Of a stretch of DNA of 64,000 nt, positions 42,804 to 51,555 are shown piece after piece. Origin of the DNA: Bacteroidales bacterium. Its GTDB lineage: Bacteria; Bacteroidota; Bacteroidia; Bacteroidales; VadinHA17. Every line of letters begins with the position of its first letter. The first letter of the stretch is position 1. The DNA is taken from assembly GCA_003141895.1 (NCBI GenBank), contig PLNT01000007.1, positions 225,783-289,782 of the forward strand, given 5' to 3'. The position numbers and the translations under genes were made by a program. The notes beneath the pieces were generated by a model. The model was given only the letters and a program-made list of their open reading frames with translations, searched no databases and was not told where the DNA came from.

Positions 42804-44081
42804 TTATTTAATAATTGTTGTGCCTACGGCTAAATTCAGGCTTTCAATAGACTCGAAGCGATTATTAAGAAGATGATAGTATTCGTTTTTGGAATCTTTA
42901 TATGTCTCGTAATAATCGATAAACTCCAGCAAACTGATTGTGTGATTTTTATAGGCATCTGTAAGCCCATTGAACAGTTTTTCATAATTGCTGTCAAATC
43001 TCCTTGAAGACGATTTATAAAGCTTGTCAGTTTCAATAAATTGTGTGTAAGCCCTGGTAATATCACTTTTTACCTCAAGTTCTTTCTCATTTTTGACTAC
43101 TCTGTTTTCTTCAATTTTATTTTCAGAGACCTTTATATTCCCCTGGTTGTGATTCCAAAGCGGCAGATCAAAACCCAATGAAAGGGAATTATAATTATGT
43201 ACGTAACTTCCAGCCTTATCATACCTTGCTCCTATAGTCATGTCAGGGACACGCATTGCTTTTTGCAACAACAGGTTCATCTTTTCAGATTCAATCTGGG
43301 CTTCAGCAATTTTAAGATCGGAACGATTATTCAGAGCTGAATCAACTAGTTGTACGAGGTTAAATGAATCGGGATTTATGACGTCCAAAGAAGAAAAAGA
43401 AATGACGGGTTTTATAGACCTTGATAGAGAGTCGCCTGTAAGCAGAATCAGGTCAGCTTGTTTTTCAGAAGCATCCTTCATCACCTCAAGCTTTTCATTT
43501 TCCAGACTAAATTGCAACGCCTGCAACCGTGCAAGTTCCTTAAAAGCCACATTCCCCTTCTGATATTCAGTATAATAAGCATCAATAAGGGTTTTTAGTG
43601 GTTCAAGCTCCCTGTCGTACACGGAAAGGGTTTGTTGCAAACAATAAAGGTCTACAAATGATGTTCTCAACTCATATCTCAATGTTCGTATCAGGTCATA
43701 AAACTGGTACCGGGCAATATGCAAATTGATTTTTTCAATGTTAATCCTTTTATTCCTTTTACCTGCCAGATAAATAAGCTGTTGCACGCTGGCAGCCGAT
43801 TCCCCGGTTTGAGAAAAATCGAACCATTTCCCGGTATTCTTATTATATGCACCCTGTTCAAAGTTGAAATTAGGGTTGTCCCACAATCTGGCCTGAATCA
43901 CTGCTGCATCGGCTTCATTTATTTGATATTTTGCAGCCAAAAGATCAAAATTGTTTTTCAGGAACAGATTTTCAGCTTCCTGCATTGACAACGAAAGTGT
44001 ATCAATTGATAACCTTACCTGAGCTTTCACATTATTAAAAACAGTGAAAGAACAGATCATCAGGATAATAATTCTATCCAT
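42804..44081 (-). CDS. TolC-family outer-membrane channel, CzcC-like
   Basis: 425 residues with signal peptide MDRIIILMICSFTVFNNVKA. Two internal repeats with long helices (YQINEADAAVIQARLWDNPN and IESEKMNLLLQKAMRVPDMT) and short beta segments, NFNFEQG and GFDLPLWN, are typical of the CzcC/CusC class. Trimers form an outer-membrane barrel with a periplasmic tunnel. It is first of the efflux operon. The 268-bp upstream region carries a -7 box and four 11-bp-spaced repeats. Confidence 0.9.
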   Translation of the reverse strand: MDRIIILMICSFTVFNNVKAQVRLSIDTLSLSMQEAENLFLKNNFDLLAAKYQINEADAAVIQARLWDNPNFNFEQGAYNKNTGKWFDFSQTGESAASVQQLIYLAGKRNKRINIEKINLHIARYQFYDLIRTLRYELRTSFVDLYCLQQTLSVYDRELEPLKTLIDAYYTEYQKGNVAFKELARLQALQFSLENEKLEVMKDASEKQADLILLTGDSLSRSIKPVISFSSLDVINPDSFNLVQLVDSALNNRSDLKIAEAQIESEKMNLLLQKAMRVPDMTIGARYDKAGSYVHNYNSLSLGFDLPLWNHNQGNIKVSENKIEENRVVKNEKELEVKSDITRAYTQFIETDKLYKSSSRRFDSNYEKLFNGLTDAYKNHTISLLEFIDYYETYKDSKNEYYHLLNNRFESIESLNLAVGTTIIK

Positions 44082-44273
44082 TATTCAAAGAGTCAGTAAA
44101 AATTCAATAAATAAACAATTCATAGTTATTGGTTATTCTGTTTAATCTTCATTTAACTTAATTTTAACAACAATCATCTTCAAACTGCTGATACCTAAGT
44201 AATTTATCAAAATATTAATCAGATTAAGCGAAAAAACAGTTCGACTTATAAATCAAAACGATTAATAAGGCAG

Positions 44274-44281
44274 CAAAACTA
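44274..44281 (-). promoter_or_regulatory. Candidate -7 element of the czc efflux operon
   Basis: TAGTTTTG on the minus strand matches TAnnTTTG. The start of transcription would be near 44267, leaving a ~185-nt leader. No TTTG lies at the usual -33 distance; instead the direct repeats at 44291-44330 take that place, as in an activator-dependent promoter. Confidence 0.5.
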
Positions 44282-44290
44282 TAAAAATCA

Positions 44291-44330
44291 AATTAGAGAC
44301 TAATTAGAATCAAATTAGAATTTGATTAGA
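44291..44330. promoter_or_regulatory. Four direct repeats (AATTAGA) at exact 11-bp period: probable response-regulator site
   Basis: AATTAGA at 44291-44297, 44302-44308 and 44313-44319, and GATTAGA at 44324-44330. The period of 11 bp is one helical turn, the arrangement bound by tandem OmpR/PhoB-family dimers. The block lies 10-49 nt upstream of the -7 box and 20 bp from the end of the histidine-kinase gene, whose partner regulator is of this family. Within it AATCAAATT/AATTTGATT (44308-44316/44319-44327) is also palindromic. Confidence 0.6.
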
Positions 44331-44349
44331 ATTGCATTTGCAGACAATT

Positions 44350-45714
44350 TTATGACTTTTTTAACATTATTGTAACGATAGTTCCCTTTCCAGGTGTTGA
44401 CTTAACGAAAAGAAGTCCGCTATGGAGATTAATGATTTTCTCACATAAAGATAATCCTACTCCTGATCCATTAAAAGAGAGTGCATTTTCGGATCGGTAA
44501 AAGGTTTGAAATATTTTTTCAACATCTTTTTCAGGAATACCGATTCCTGAATCGGTTATGGTCACAATAACCTTGTCGGGAGAATTATCCATTAAGATTT
44601 TTACGTTTTTATTATTGGAAAACTTATTGGCATTTTCTAATACATTTTCAAATGCAATAGACAAAAGATTTTTATTTCCGGTAACTAAGAGATCTTCGGA
44701 ATTTTCGGGCAAATTTTCAAAATACAAATCCATTTTACTTTCCGTCATCTGTTTTTTTACAGATTGTATTGATTCTTCAAGCAATTCATCAATGCGTAGT
44801 CGTTCCATACTAATTGTCTTGATATCAGAACTGGCCTGCGCAATGTTCAATAATCCATCGCTTAATTTATGTAATCGTTCCGCTTCTTCAAGGACAGTAT
44901 TCAGAACGATTTTATATTCCTCGGCGCTTCTCTGTCGTGAAAGAAATACTTCAATATTTCCGATAATCGAAGTAAGAGGAGTTCTTAATTCGTGAGATGC
45001 ACTTGCAACAAAGCTTTGTTGAAGTTTAAAAGCATTTCCCAGCCTTTTAAGCATTTTGTTAAATGTAATAGCAAGTTCAGCAAGTTCATCTTTCCCGTTA
45101 CCTTCGTTTAGTCTCAGGTCCAGATTAGAATCTGTGATGCTGTTAACATGAGCAATGATTTCATTAATTGGCCTAAGCATCTTTTTTGTAAAAAGTCCGC
45201 CGATAAAATAGAGAACAATCAGGTTCAGTAAAAAACCTAAGATTAATATGTTACCAAGATGTTTTAATTTTACATCGCCACTTTTGTCATCAGCGGAGAC
45301 AAGAATTACAAAATCGCCCTGGTTATCAGTATAAAAGATTCCATAAGTATACGTTCTATGGTCTTTGTTCCTGTATATTTTTTCTTTTCTTGTCTTTTCA
45401 ATAACTGAAACCGGAAATGCTGATGGAGTATAATCCTCAATAAATGCAGGCTGGTTCCGCATATCATAAAACCTTATTGTCTCTCCGGGCAGTTTCTCGA
45501 GAAACTTGACCTGAAATTCCTGAAATATCTTCTTGCTCACTTCATCTTCTTCAAGATAGACATTTGCAGCAGCATAGACTCTTTGCTGTAACCTGAAAAA
45601 GAAATCTGACGACGCAAAGGATCTGCTTAATGAATAAATGTAAAAATTTAATGCAATAAGCATAAGCGCAATTACTAATGTAAATAAAAGAGAAAGTTTT
45701 GTCTTAATTCTCAT
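44350..45714 (-). CDS. Two-component sensor histidine kinase next to the metal efflux operon
   Basis: 454 residues. TM1 ~8-30, periplasmic sensor ~31-150, TM2 ~153-175, HAMP ~176-228, HisKA with H241 in ASASHELRTPLTSI, and HATPase with NKFSNNKNVK, DSGIGIPEKD and GSGVGLSL. It is an inner-membrane sensor of the CusS/CzcS kind. The ATG overlaps the regulator stop by 11 nt. Signal is likely a metal in the periplasm, inferred from neighbours. Confidence 0.9.
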   Translation of the reverse strand: MRIKTKLSLLFTLVIALMLIALNFYIYSLSRSFASSDFFFRLQQRVYAAANVYLEEDEVSKKIFQEFQVKFLEKLPGETIRFYDMRNQPAFIEDYTPSAFPVSVIEKTRKEKIYRNKDHRTYTYGIFYTDNQGDFVILVSADDKSGDVKLKHLGNILILGFLLNLIVLYFIGGLFTKKMLRPINEIIAHVNSITDSNLDLRLNEGNGKDELAELAITFNKMLKRLGNAFKLQQSFVASASHELRTPLTSIIGNIEVFLSRQRSAEEYKIVLNTVLEEAERLHKLSDGLLNIAQASSDIKTISMERLRIDELLEESIQSVKKQMTESKMDLYFENLPENSEDLLVTGNKNLLSIAFENVLENANKFSNNKNVKILMDNSPDKVIVTITDSGIGIPEKDVEKIFQTFYRSENALSFNGSGVGLSLCEKIINLHSGLLFVKSTPGKGTIVTIMLKKS

Positions 45715-46390
45715 TCTCGCCTTCTTTTAAAATATATCCCATTCCCGTAACAGTATGAATCAGCTTGGAATCAAAGTCTTTGTCAATTTTATTTCTCAGA
45801 TAATTTATGTATACATCAACTACATTTGAACTATTCTCGTATGTATTACCCCAGACAGATTCCATAATTTGGGCACGCGACTTAACAACACCACGGTTAT
45901 TTATTAAATATTGCAGAAGAGAAAATTCCATTGCTGTTAATTTTACAGTCTGACCGAATCGTTTGACTTCTTTTGTAGAATCGTTCAATTCAAGTCCTGC
46001 AATTTTGACTACAGGGTTAATCATCCTGTTCTGATTTCTGCGTATCAGGGCATTAATTCTTGCGAGAAGTTCCTTAAATTTGAACGGTTTCACCAGGTAG
46101 TCATCAGCGCCGGTTTTTAATCCGGTAACGATATTTTCAGTTGAGCCCAGGGCCGTAAGCATAAGAATTGGAGTCTCTATTTTACATTCTCGCAGCATCC
46201 GGCATACCTCCAATCCATTGATATGTGGGAGGATTATATCAAGAAGAATAAGATCGTAAAATTCCTGCAGTGCCAATTCTTTCCCTGTATAACCATCAAA
46301 TGCAACGTCAACGTGATAAGACTCTTCTTCCAGTCCTTTTTTAATGAACGCCGAAACATTCACTTCGTCCTCGATAAGAAGTATATTCAT
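45704..46390 (-). CDS. OmpR-family response regulator
   Basis: 228 residues. Receiver with D9 region (LIEDEV), phospho-accepting D51 in LILLDIILPHINGL, T in LMLTALGS and K in LVKPFKF. C-terminal winged helix (~130-225) with RGVVKSRAQIMESVWG and VDVYINYLRNKID, the trans-activation-loop and recognition-helix signature of OmpR/PhoB. It precedes and overlaps the kinase gene. Its expected targets are tandem direct repeats one helical turn apart, as found at 44291-44330. Confidence 0.92.
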   Translation of the reverse strand: MNILLIEDEVNVSAFIKKGLEEESYHVDVAFDGYTGKELALQEFYDLILLDIILPHINGLEVCRMLRECKIETPILMLTALGSTENIVTGLKTGADDYLVKPFKFKELLARINALIRRNQNRMINPVVKIAGLELNDSTKEVKRFGQTVKLTAMEFSLLQYLINNRGVVKSRAQIMESVWGNTYENSSNVVDVYINYLRNKIDKDFDSKLIHTVTGMGYILKEGENEN

Positions 46391-46585
46391 AGTAAGAAAA
46401 GTTTAGAAGTAATTATGGTCGAAATTAAATCTAAATTATTGATATCAACGCAATTTATGTTCAATAATTGCAGCGTTTAATATGAATAAAGTACAGATTT
46501 CGTGCTACTTTCCACAATTGTGAGCACCTGGACAATACCATATTAAAGGACACTTAATAAAAGTCAGAATAATGCGGGACAAGCT

Positions 46586-46849
46586 TTACTTTACTATTTT
46601 CATGCTATTCTTCAACTTACTGAACAACTCATTATATTCTTCCGGTACTTTTTCAAGATCTACCGGAGTGCTGCTTGTTCCGACATTCAGTTGATAGTAA
46701 TTCCCATCTTTGATCCTTTGAGCCGATGGATCTGGTTTAATGACCTCAATTAACCTTACCAGCTCCTTGTCAGTAAAGTTCACTTCCACTTCAGCCATTT
46801 TTGTTATCGGAATAAATCCGCCGGTTCGTATAAGTTTTATTTTCATCAC
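46586..46849 (-). CDS. Emfourin-like protease inhibitor
   Basis: 87 residues: KIKLIRTGGFIPITKMAEV at the start, then a mixed alpha/beta body and YYQLNVGTSSTPVDLEKVPE. RTGGF and the placing 2 nt after a cytosolic-type M4 peptidase gene match emfourin, the inhibitor encoded next to protealysin in Serratia. There it binds the mature enzyme's active site and keeps it in check in the cytoplasm. The assignment rests on context and a short match, so it is likely but not proven. Confidence 0.65.
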   Translation of the reverse strand: MMKIKLIRTGGFIPITKMAEVEVNFTDKELVRLIEVIKPDPSAQRIKDGNYYQLNVGTSSTPVDLEKVPEEYNELFSKLKNSMKIVK

Positions 46850-46851
46850 TT

Positions 46852-47937
46852 TTAAACTTTGGCTTCAAGCCATCCCTGTTTTACCGCTTTTACTTCCAGA
46901 CTGTTGATGCCGAATAATCTCTCAGCATGCTGGATAGTCATATTTTTTACATCAACAAATTTTGCGTCATGGGCTAAATTACTGTCAGTCAGAACAGCAT
47001 ACCAGATCCTTCCTGTCTTTTCCCATGAATATCCTCCAATATTGAATGCAGAAACATAAAAAGCAAAATTAGGGATTCCTGAATTAATATGCACTCCTCC
47101 CCAATCACCTGATTCAGTATTTGGCATGTCCTGATAGTTATCCATAATGGCAGGCTGGGGATCATCACCTAATTCCGGATGATTCCTGTAGCCTGTACCC
47201 GGGGCTTTCAGGCTTCTCAATGCGTAATTGATACCTATCAGGACTTTTTCACCAATAAGCCAATTGGATTTTTTAACATCCTGATTATTATATCTTTGCT
47301 TTATCATAATCCCAAAAATGTCAGAAAAAGATTCATTAAGGGCTCCGGTTTGATTTTCATAATCCAGATTGGCTTCATTTTCGGTAACACCATGTGTGAG
47401 CTCATGACCGATTACATCTATATCACTTGTAAAACTGGTAAATACCACCCCATCTCCATCGCCGTAAACCATCCTTCTCCCATCCCAGTAGGCATTATCC
47501 ATTCCTTTATCGTAATGAACATATTGTTTTATAAGCAGTCCATTATTATCAATAGAGTTCCTTCCGAAAAGATCCCGGTAGAAATCCCATGATGCTTTTC
47601 CACCTTTAATTACATTTTTACCGGCAATGGAATTAAATCTCTGCTTGTTTTTTGTATCCCAAAGTAATGTTGCATTAGTAAGGTCCGTTGTTTGCCTGCA
47701 GTCATAAACCTCCATCTGCATTGTACTTTTAGCAGGCTTTTTTGGAACAGCTCCCAGGATTGTTTTTTCATAAAAGCTGGCAGCCCTGAAGAAGTTTCTG
47801 TCGCTTAGGAAGCGATAGCTTCGGAATTTAGAATTTACAGCCATGTCGGCAACTTTTTTATTCCCCGATTCTATCAGCTTGCTTAACATGTACGGGGGGA
47901 TAATACAATGAATGGGATTTAAATGGTTTTTATACAT
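46852..47937 (-). CDS. Protealysin-like M4 metallopeptidase
   Basis: 361 residues. No signal peptide; a short ~60-residue propeptide starts IHCIIPPYMLSKLIE, the PPY-containing cue of protealysin-like precursors. Zn motif H178-E-L-T-H182 and third ligand E202 in GALNESFSDIFG, with the catalytic His in GGVHINSGIPN (~285). Thermolysin-fold endopeptidase. With emfourin downstream (2 nt) it forms a protease-inhibitor module thought to act inside the cell or on contact with other cells. A possible -7 box TATGTTTG is at 47969-47962. Confidence 0.88.
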   Translation of the reverse strand: MYKNHLNPIHCIIPPYMLSKLIESGNKKVADMAVNSKFRSYRFLSDRNFFRAASFYEKTILGAVPKKPAKSTMQMEVYDCRQTTDLTNATLLWDTKNKQRFNSIAGKNVIKGGKASWDFYRDLFGRNSIDNNGLLIKQYVHYDKGMDNAYWDGRRMVYGDGDGVVFTSFTSDIDVIGHELTHGVTENEANLDYENQTGALNESFSDIFGIMIKQRYNNQDVKKSNWLIGEKVLIGINYALRSLKAPGTGYRNHPELGDDPQPAIMDNYQDMPNTESGDWGGVHINSGIPNFAFYVSAFNIGGYSWEKTGRIWYAVLTDSNLAHDAKFVDVKNMTIQHAERLFGINSLEVKAVKQGWLEAKV

Positions 47938-48117
47938 GATTTTAAGATTTTAGATCTTTATCAAACATAAAGCTCCATTAAATGTCTTATCTGCAGACAG
48001 GTATAAATTTAGAAAATAATGAGATTAAAACAAAATTTAACCTAAGGTCAAAATGTTTAAAAAAGAACACAATCCCTTATTGAAATGTTATAATTTTATA
48101 ACCATAACTTACTTACC

Positions 48118-50322
48118 ATGGATAAAGTATTGATAGTCCCCCAGGAAAACATAGGCAAAAATTTCGTTCCACCTGAATATCTCCCTAAAGGGAAAGATGA
48201 ATACTACCTGCGAAACCGGCAGTCTGTTCCACCAAAATCGGGGTGGAGAAATTTAAGATCTGATGAGGTTGAAAAACTTGTTAAAAATGATAATACATCC
48301 GATAACTGGGATGAAATACTTGTAACCGATCAGTTTGAGCCGAATCAGATTAAAAATACCAGATTCTTTGGACTGGTAAGAATTGGCACTCTGAGGAATG
48401 TCATGCTTCAGCATCACGATCTGAGGGTTCCGGCGGGAATTACAAATAGTCTTATCATCTCTTCAGACATAGGGGATGATTGTGCCATCCATAATGTACA
48501 TTACCTGGCTCACTACATTATAGGGGAACGTTGTATCCTCTTTAATATTCAGGAAATGCATACAACTGATCATGCAAAATTTGGCAATGGAATTATAAAG
48601 GATGGGGAACCGGAAAGCGTACGGACGTGGATCGATCTTATGAATGAAACCGGATGCCGACGGGTACTCCCTTATGATGGTATGATCACTGCCGATGCAT
48701 ATTTATGGGCTAAATATATCGATGACAAACCTTTGCAGGAGAATCTGAAGAAAATAACCCAGAAATGCACTCATAACCAGCGGGGTTTTTACGGAACGAC
48801 CGGCAACCACTGTGTTATTAAGAATTCTCTGATCCTGAAGGACGTGAAGATCAGTTCATACTGCTACATCAAAGGAGCAAATAAATTAAAAAATCTTACA
48901 ATTAATTCATCCGAGGAGGAACCGACTCAGATTGGAGAAGGAGTCGAACTTGTAAATGGCATAATCGGTTATGGTTGTCATATTTTTTATGGCTGCAAGG
49001 CTGTAAAATTCATTCTTGGTAACAATTCCAGCCTGAAATACGGAGCCAGGCTGATCAATTCATTCCTGGGTGATAATTCAACAATTTCATGTTGTGAAGT
49101 TCTGAACAATCTTATATTTCCGGCACATGAACAACACCATAACAATTCCTTTCTTATTGCTTCAGTTGTAATGGGTCAGAGCAACATGGCAGCCGGGGCA
49201 ACAATCGGATCAAATCATAACAGCAGGGCAAATGATAATGAAATTCAGGCAGGACGCGGATTCTGGCCAGGCTTGTGCACAAGTGTAAAACACTCCTGTC
49301 GTTTCGCATCATTTACCTTATTATCAAAAGCAGATTATCCAGCCGAACTTGACATTCCCTTACCTTTCTCCCTGCTGAATAATAATGTTTCAAAAGATCA
49401 GCTTGAGGTTATGCCTGCTTACTGGTGGTTATATAATATGTTCGCCCTGGCACGCAATTCCTGGAAATTTCAGAATCGCGATAAACGCATACATAAAGAT
49501 CAGAATATTGAATTTGATCCTTTCGCTCCTGACACGGTCGAGGAAATATTCACTGCCCGCACACTAATGGAGATATGGACAGCTAAAGCTTACCTCACGA
49601 AAAGAGGTGAATCCATAAAAGGGAAAAATGATGATGAACTTTCAGTAATTGGACGGAATTTGTTATCGGGAAATGAAAAAGATATTAATGACCTTGAGGT
49701 ACTGGGCGAAAACATGGAAAATACCAGAAGGAAGGTTGTGATATTAAAACCATACAAATCATACCACGCTTATTCTGATATTTTACATTATTATGCCGTA
49801 AAAAATCTGATGTCATACCTGAATACAGCTCAGAATGTCACCTTAAAATCGATGAACAAAAAGATGAAAGATGAAAGGCATAAAGAATGGAGTAATCTTG
49901 GCGGACAGCTTATTCTTAAGCAGGATGTCGATAACCTGAGGAAGGATATTGGTTCCGGAAAATTAAAGACATGGAAAGAGATTCATAACAGGTATGATGA
50001 ACTCTGGATGAAATACAAAACTGATAAACAAAAACATGCGTACGCAACCTTATGCGAACTGTATGGAACAGAAAATATTTCAGCATCGGATTGGACGAAA
50101 GCAATCGAAAAGACAGTCAGGATTCAGAAATTCGTCAGCGATCAGGTTTACACTTCGAGAAAGAAGGATTATGATAACCCGTTTAAGATGACTACTTTCA
50201 GAAATAAGGATGAAATGACAGCTGCATTAGGTACTGTCGATGAAAACAGCTTCATTATTCAGGTCCGACAGGAAACAGAGGAGTTTATTAAGCTGTCGGA
50301 AGAAATCAAAAAAAGATTATAG
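48118..50322 (+). CDS. DUF4954 family left-handed beta-helix protein
   Basis: 734 residues, cytosolic by sequence. ~95-390 is a series of irregular hexapeptide-like turns (SLIISSDIGDDCAIHNVHYL, IGERCILFN, IKNSLILKDVKIS, LGDNSTISCCEVLNN), implying a left-handed beta-helix like acyl- or nucleotidyl-transferases. HNQRGFYGTTGNHCVI and HHNNSFLIASVVMGQSNMAA are highly conserved in DUF4954. The C-terminal ~280 residues are helical. No enzyme activity is established for the family. It leads a pair with the URO-D-like gene 25 nt later. Confidence 0.85.
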   Translation: MDKVLIVPQENIGKNFVPPEYLPKGKDEYYLRNRQSVPPKSGWRNLRSDEVEKLVKNDNTSDNWDEILVTDQFEPNQIKNTRFFGLVRIGTLRNVMLQHHDLRVPAGITNSLIISSDIGDDCAIHNVHYLAHYIIGERCILFNIQEMHTTDHAKFGNGIIKDGEPESVRTWIDLMNETGCRRVLPYDGMITADAYLWAKYIDDKPLQENLKKITQKCTHNQRGFYGTTGNHCVIKNSLILKDVKISSYCYIKGANKLKNLTINSSEEEPTQIGEGVELVNGIIGYGCHIFYGCKAVKFILGNNSSLKYGARLINSFLGDNSTISCCEVLNNLIFPAHEQHHNNSFLIASVVMGQSNMAAGATIGSNHNSRANDNEIQAGRGFWPGLCTSVKHSCRFASFTLLSKADYPAELDIPLPFSLLNNNVSKDQLEVMPAYWWLYNMFALARNSWKFQNRDKRIHKDQNIEFDPFAPDTVEEIFTARTLMEIWTAKAYLTKRGESIKGKNDDELSVIGRNLLSGNEKDINDLEVLGENMENTRRKVVILKPYKSYHAYSDILHYYAVKNLMSYLNTAQNVTLKSMNKKMKDERHKEWSNLGGQLILKQDVDNLRKDIGSGKLKTWKEIHNRYDELWMKYKTDKQKHAYATLCELYGTENISASDWTKAIEKTVRIQKFVSDQVYTSRKKDYDNPFKMTTFRNKDEMTAALGTVDENSFIIQVRQETEEFIKLSEEIKKRL

Positions 50323-50347
50323 GTAAAATAATAATATTCAAACCCGG

Positions 50348-51505
50348 ATGAACTCAAAGCAAAGATTCCTCAATGTATTATCAAGGAAGAAAACTGACAG
50401 GCTGCCTGTTACAACTCATCACCTGATGCCCTCTTTCCTGAAATCACATATGAATGGAATTTCTGACCAGGAATTCTTTGACTATTTTGGGTTGGATCCT
50501 GTTAAATGGATGATAGCTCATACCTTTGATGCATCGAAAGGAGAATATTTCGATCCTGATCAAGGTGAGATCGGTTTTCTTGAGGCGAGAAGAATCTGTA
50601 CAGATAACTGGAGGTTTTCATCTGAGGATATTCTTGGTCTTGCACATGCGACAAGACGGTTGAAGATAGTTACGCCTGAAAAGACACTGTCGATGGTACT
50701 GCAATCAGATGAGCACACCACCTGGCTTAATGAACACGTCATCAAGGAAAAGTCAGATATTGATATTCTGGCTAAATATATGCCTGCTCCAAAATGTGAT
50801 GTGGATGCAATCAACAAGGTGTCAGATGAATTTGGCGACAGAGGATTGATGAGAGGTCATATACCCTGCTTTGACGGATTCGGGCAGCCGGGTTGCTGGC
50901 AGGATGCAGCCTGTATGTACGGGATTGAGAATCTTATTATGGCAACCTTCATGGATCCTCAATGGGTGCATGCATTTCTGAAGTTGTTACAGGCCAGAAA
51001 AATGATCTTTATAGAATCGCTGAAAGGCGCCAGATATGATATACTTGAATTAGGCGGAGGAGATGCTTCAACAACTGTTATCTCCCCCGATATTTTCAAT
51101 GAATTTGTGGCGCCGTATGATGCCCCGCTTATTGAAGCAGCACATAAGGCACGACAAAAAATCTCGTATCATACCTGCGGTGGAATGATGCCAATTCTTG
51201 AAGATATAGCCTCAATGAAACCTGATGCCATGGAGACCTTCTCTCCTCCTGCTATGGGCGGCGATACAATTCTTGATGAAGCAAAAAAGCGTATAGGTGA
51301 TAGAGTATGTATGATCGGTGGTTTTGATCAGTTTCATTTTTTCACCGGATGTTCGGAACAGGTAACAAAGAATGAAGTCAGAAGATGTTTTGAAGCTGCC
51401 GGTACTGACGGAGGGTTCATCCTCTCCCCGTCAGATCATTTTTTTGAAGCTGATCTGAAATTGATCAAAGCATTTGCTGATGAAGCAAAGCAGTGTATCT
51501 ATTAA
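50348..51505 (+). CDS. Uroporphyrinogen-decarboxylase-superfamily protein (methyltransferase-like)
   Basis: 385 residues in a TIM-barrel fold. ISYHTCGGMMP supplies the H-x-C motif that binds zinc in MtaA/MtbA-type methyltransferases, and CMIGGFDQFHFFTG is the late-barrel segment. The heme-branch HemE residues (the N-terminal arginine pair and the catalytic Asp in its usual phrase) are not evident, so this is more likely a corrinoid-linked methyltransferase or demethylase of uncertain substrate. No cobalamin-binding protein or MtaC is adjacent. Co-transcription with the DUF4954 gene upstream is likely. Confidence 0.8.
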   Translation: MNSKQRFLNVLSRKKTDRLPVTTHHLMPSFLKSHMNGISDQEFFDYFGLDPVKWMIAHTFDASKGEYFDPDQGEIGFLEARRICTDNWRFSSEDILGLAHATRRLKIVTPEKTLSMVLQSDEHTTWLNEHVIKEKSDIDILAKYMPAPKCDVDAINKVSDEFGDRGLMRGHIPCFDGFGQPGCWQDAACMYGIENLIMATFMDPQWVHAFLKLLQARKMIFIESLKGARYDILELGGGDASTTVISPDIFNEFVAPYDAPLIEAAHKARQKISYHTCGGMMPILEDIASMKPDAMETFSPPAMGGDTILDEAKKRIGDRVCMIGGFDQFHFFTGCSEQVTKNEVRRCFEAAGTDGGFILSPSDHFFEADLKLIKAFADEAKQCIY

Positions 51506-51555
51506 TGAACAGAACGTCCTGATTTAAGGGGAAAATTAATTTAATCTTTAATCTC

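Noticed and set aside
50348-51505. URO-D-family gene considered as hemE
   Set aside because: H-x-C zinc-type motif and lack of the usual heme-pathway phrases point to a methyltransferase-like member; no heme genes adjacent.
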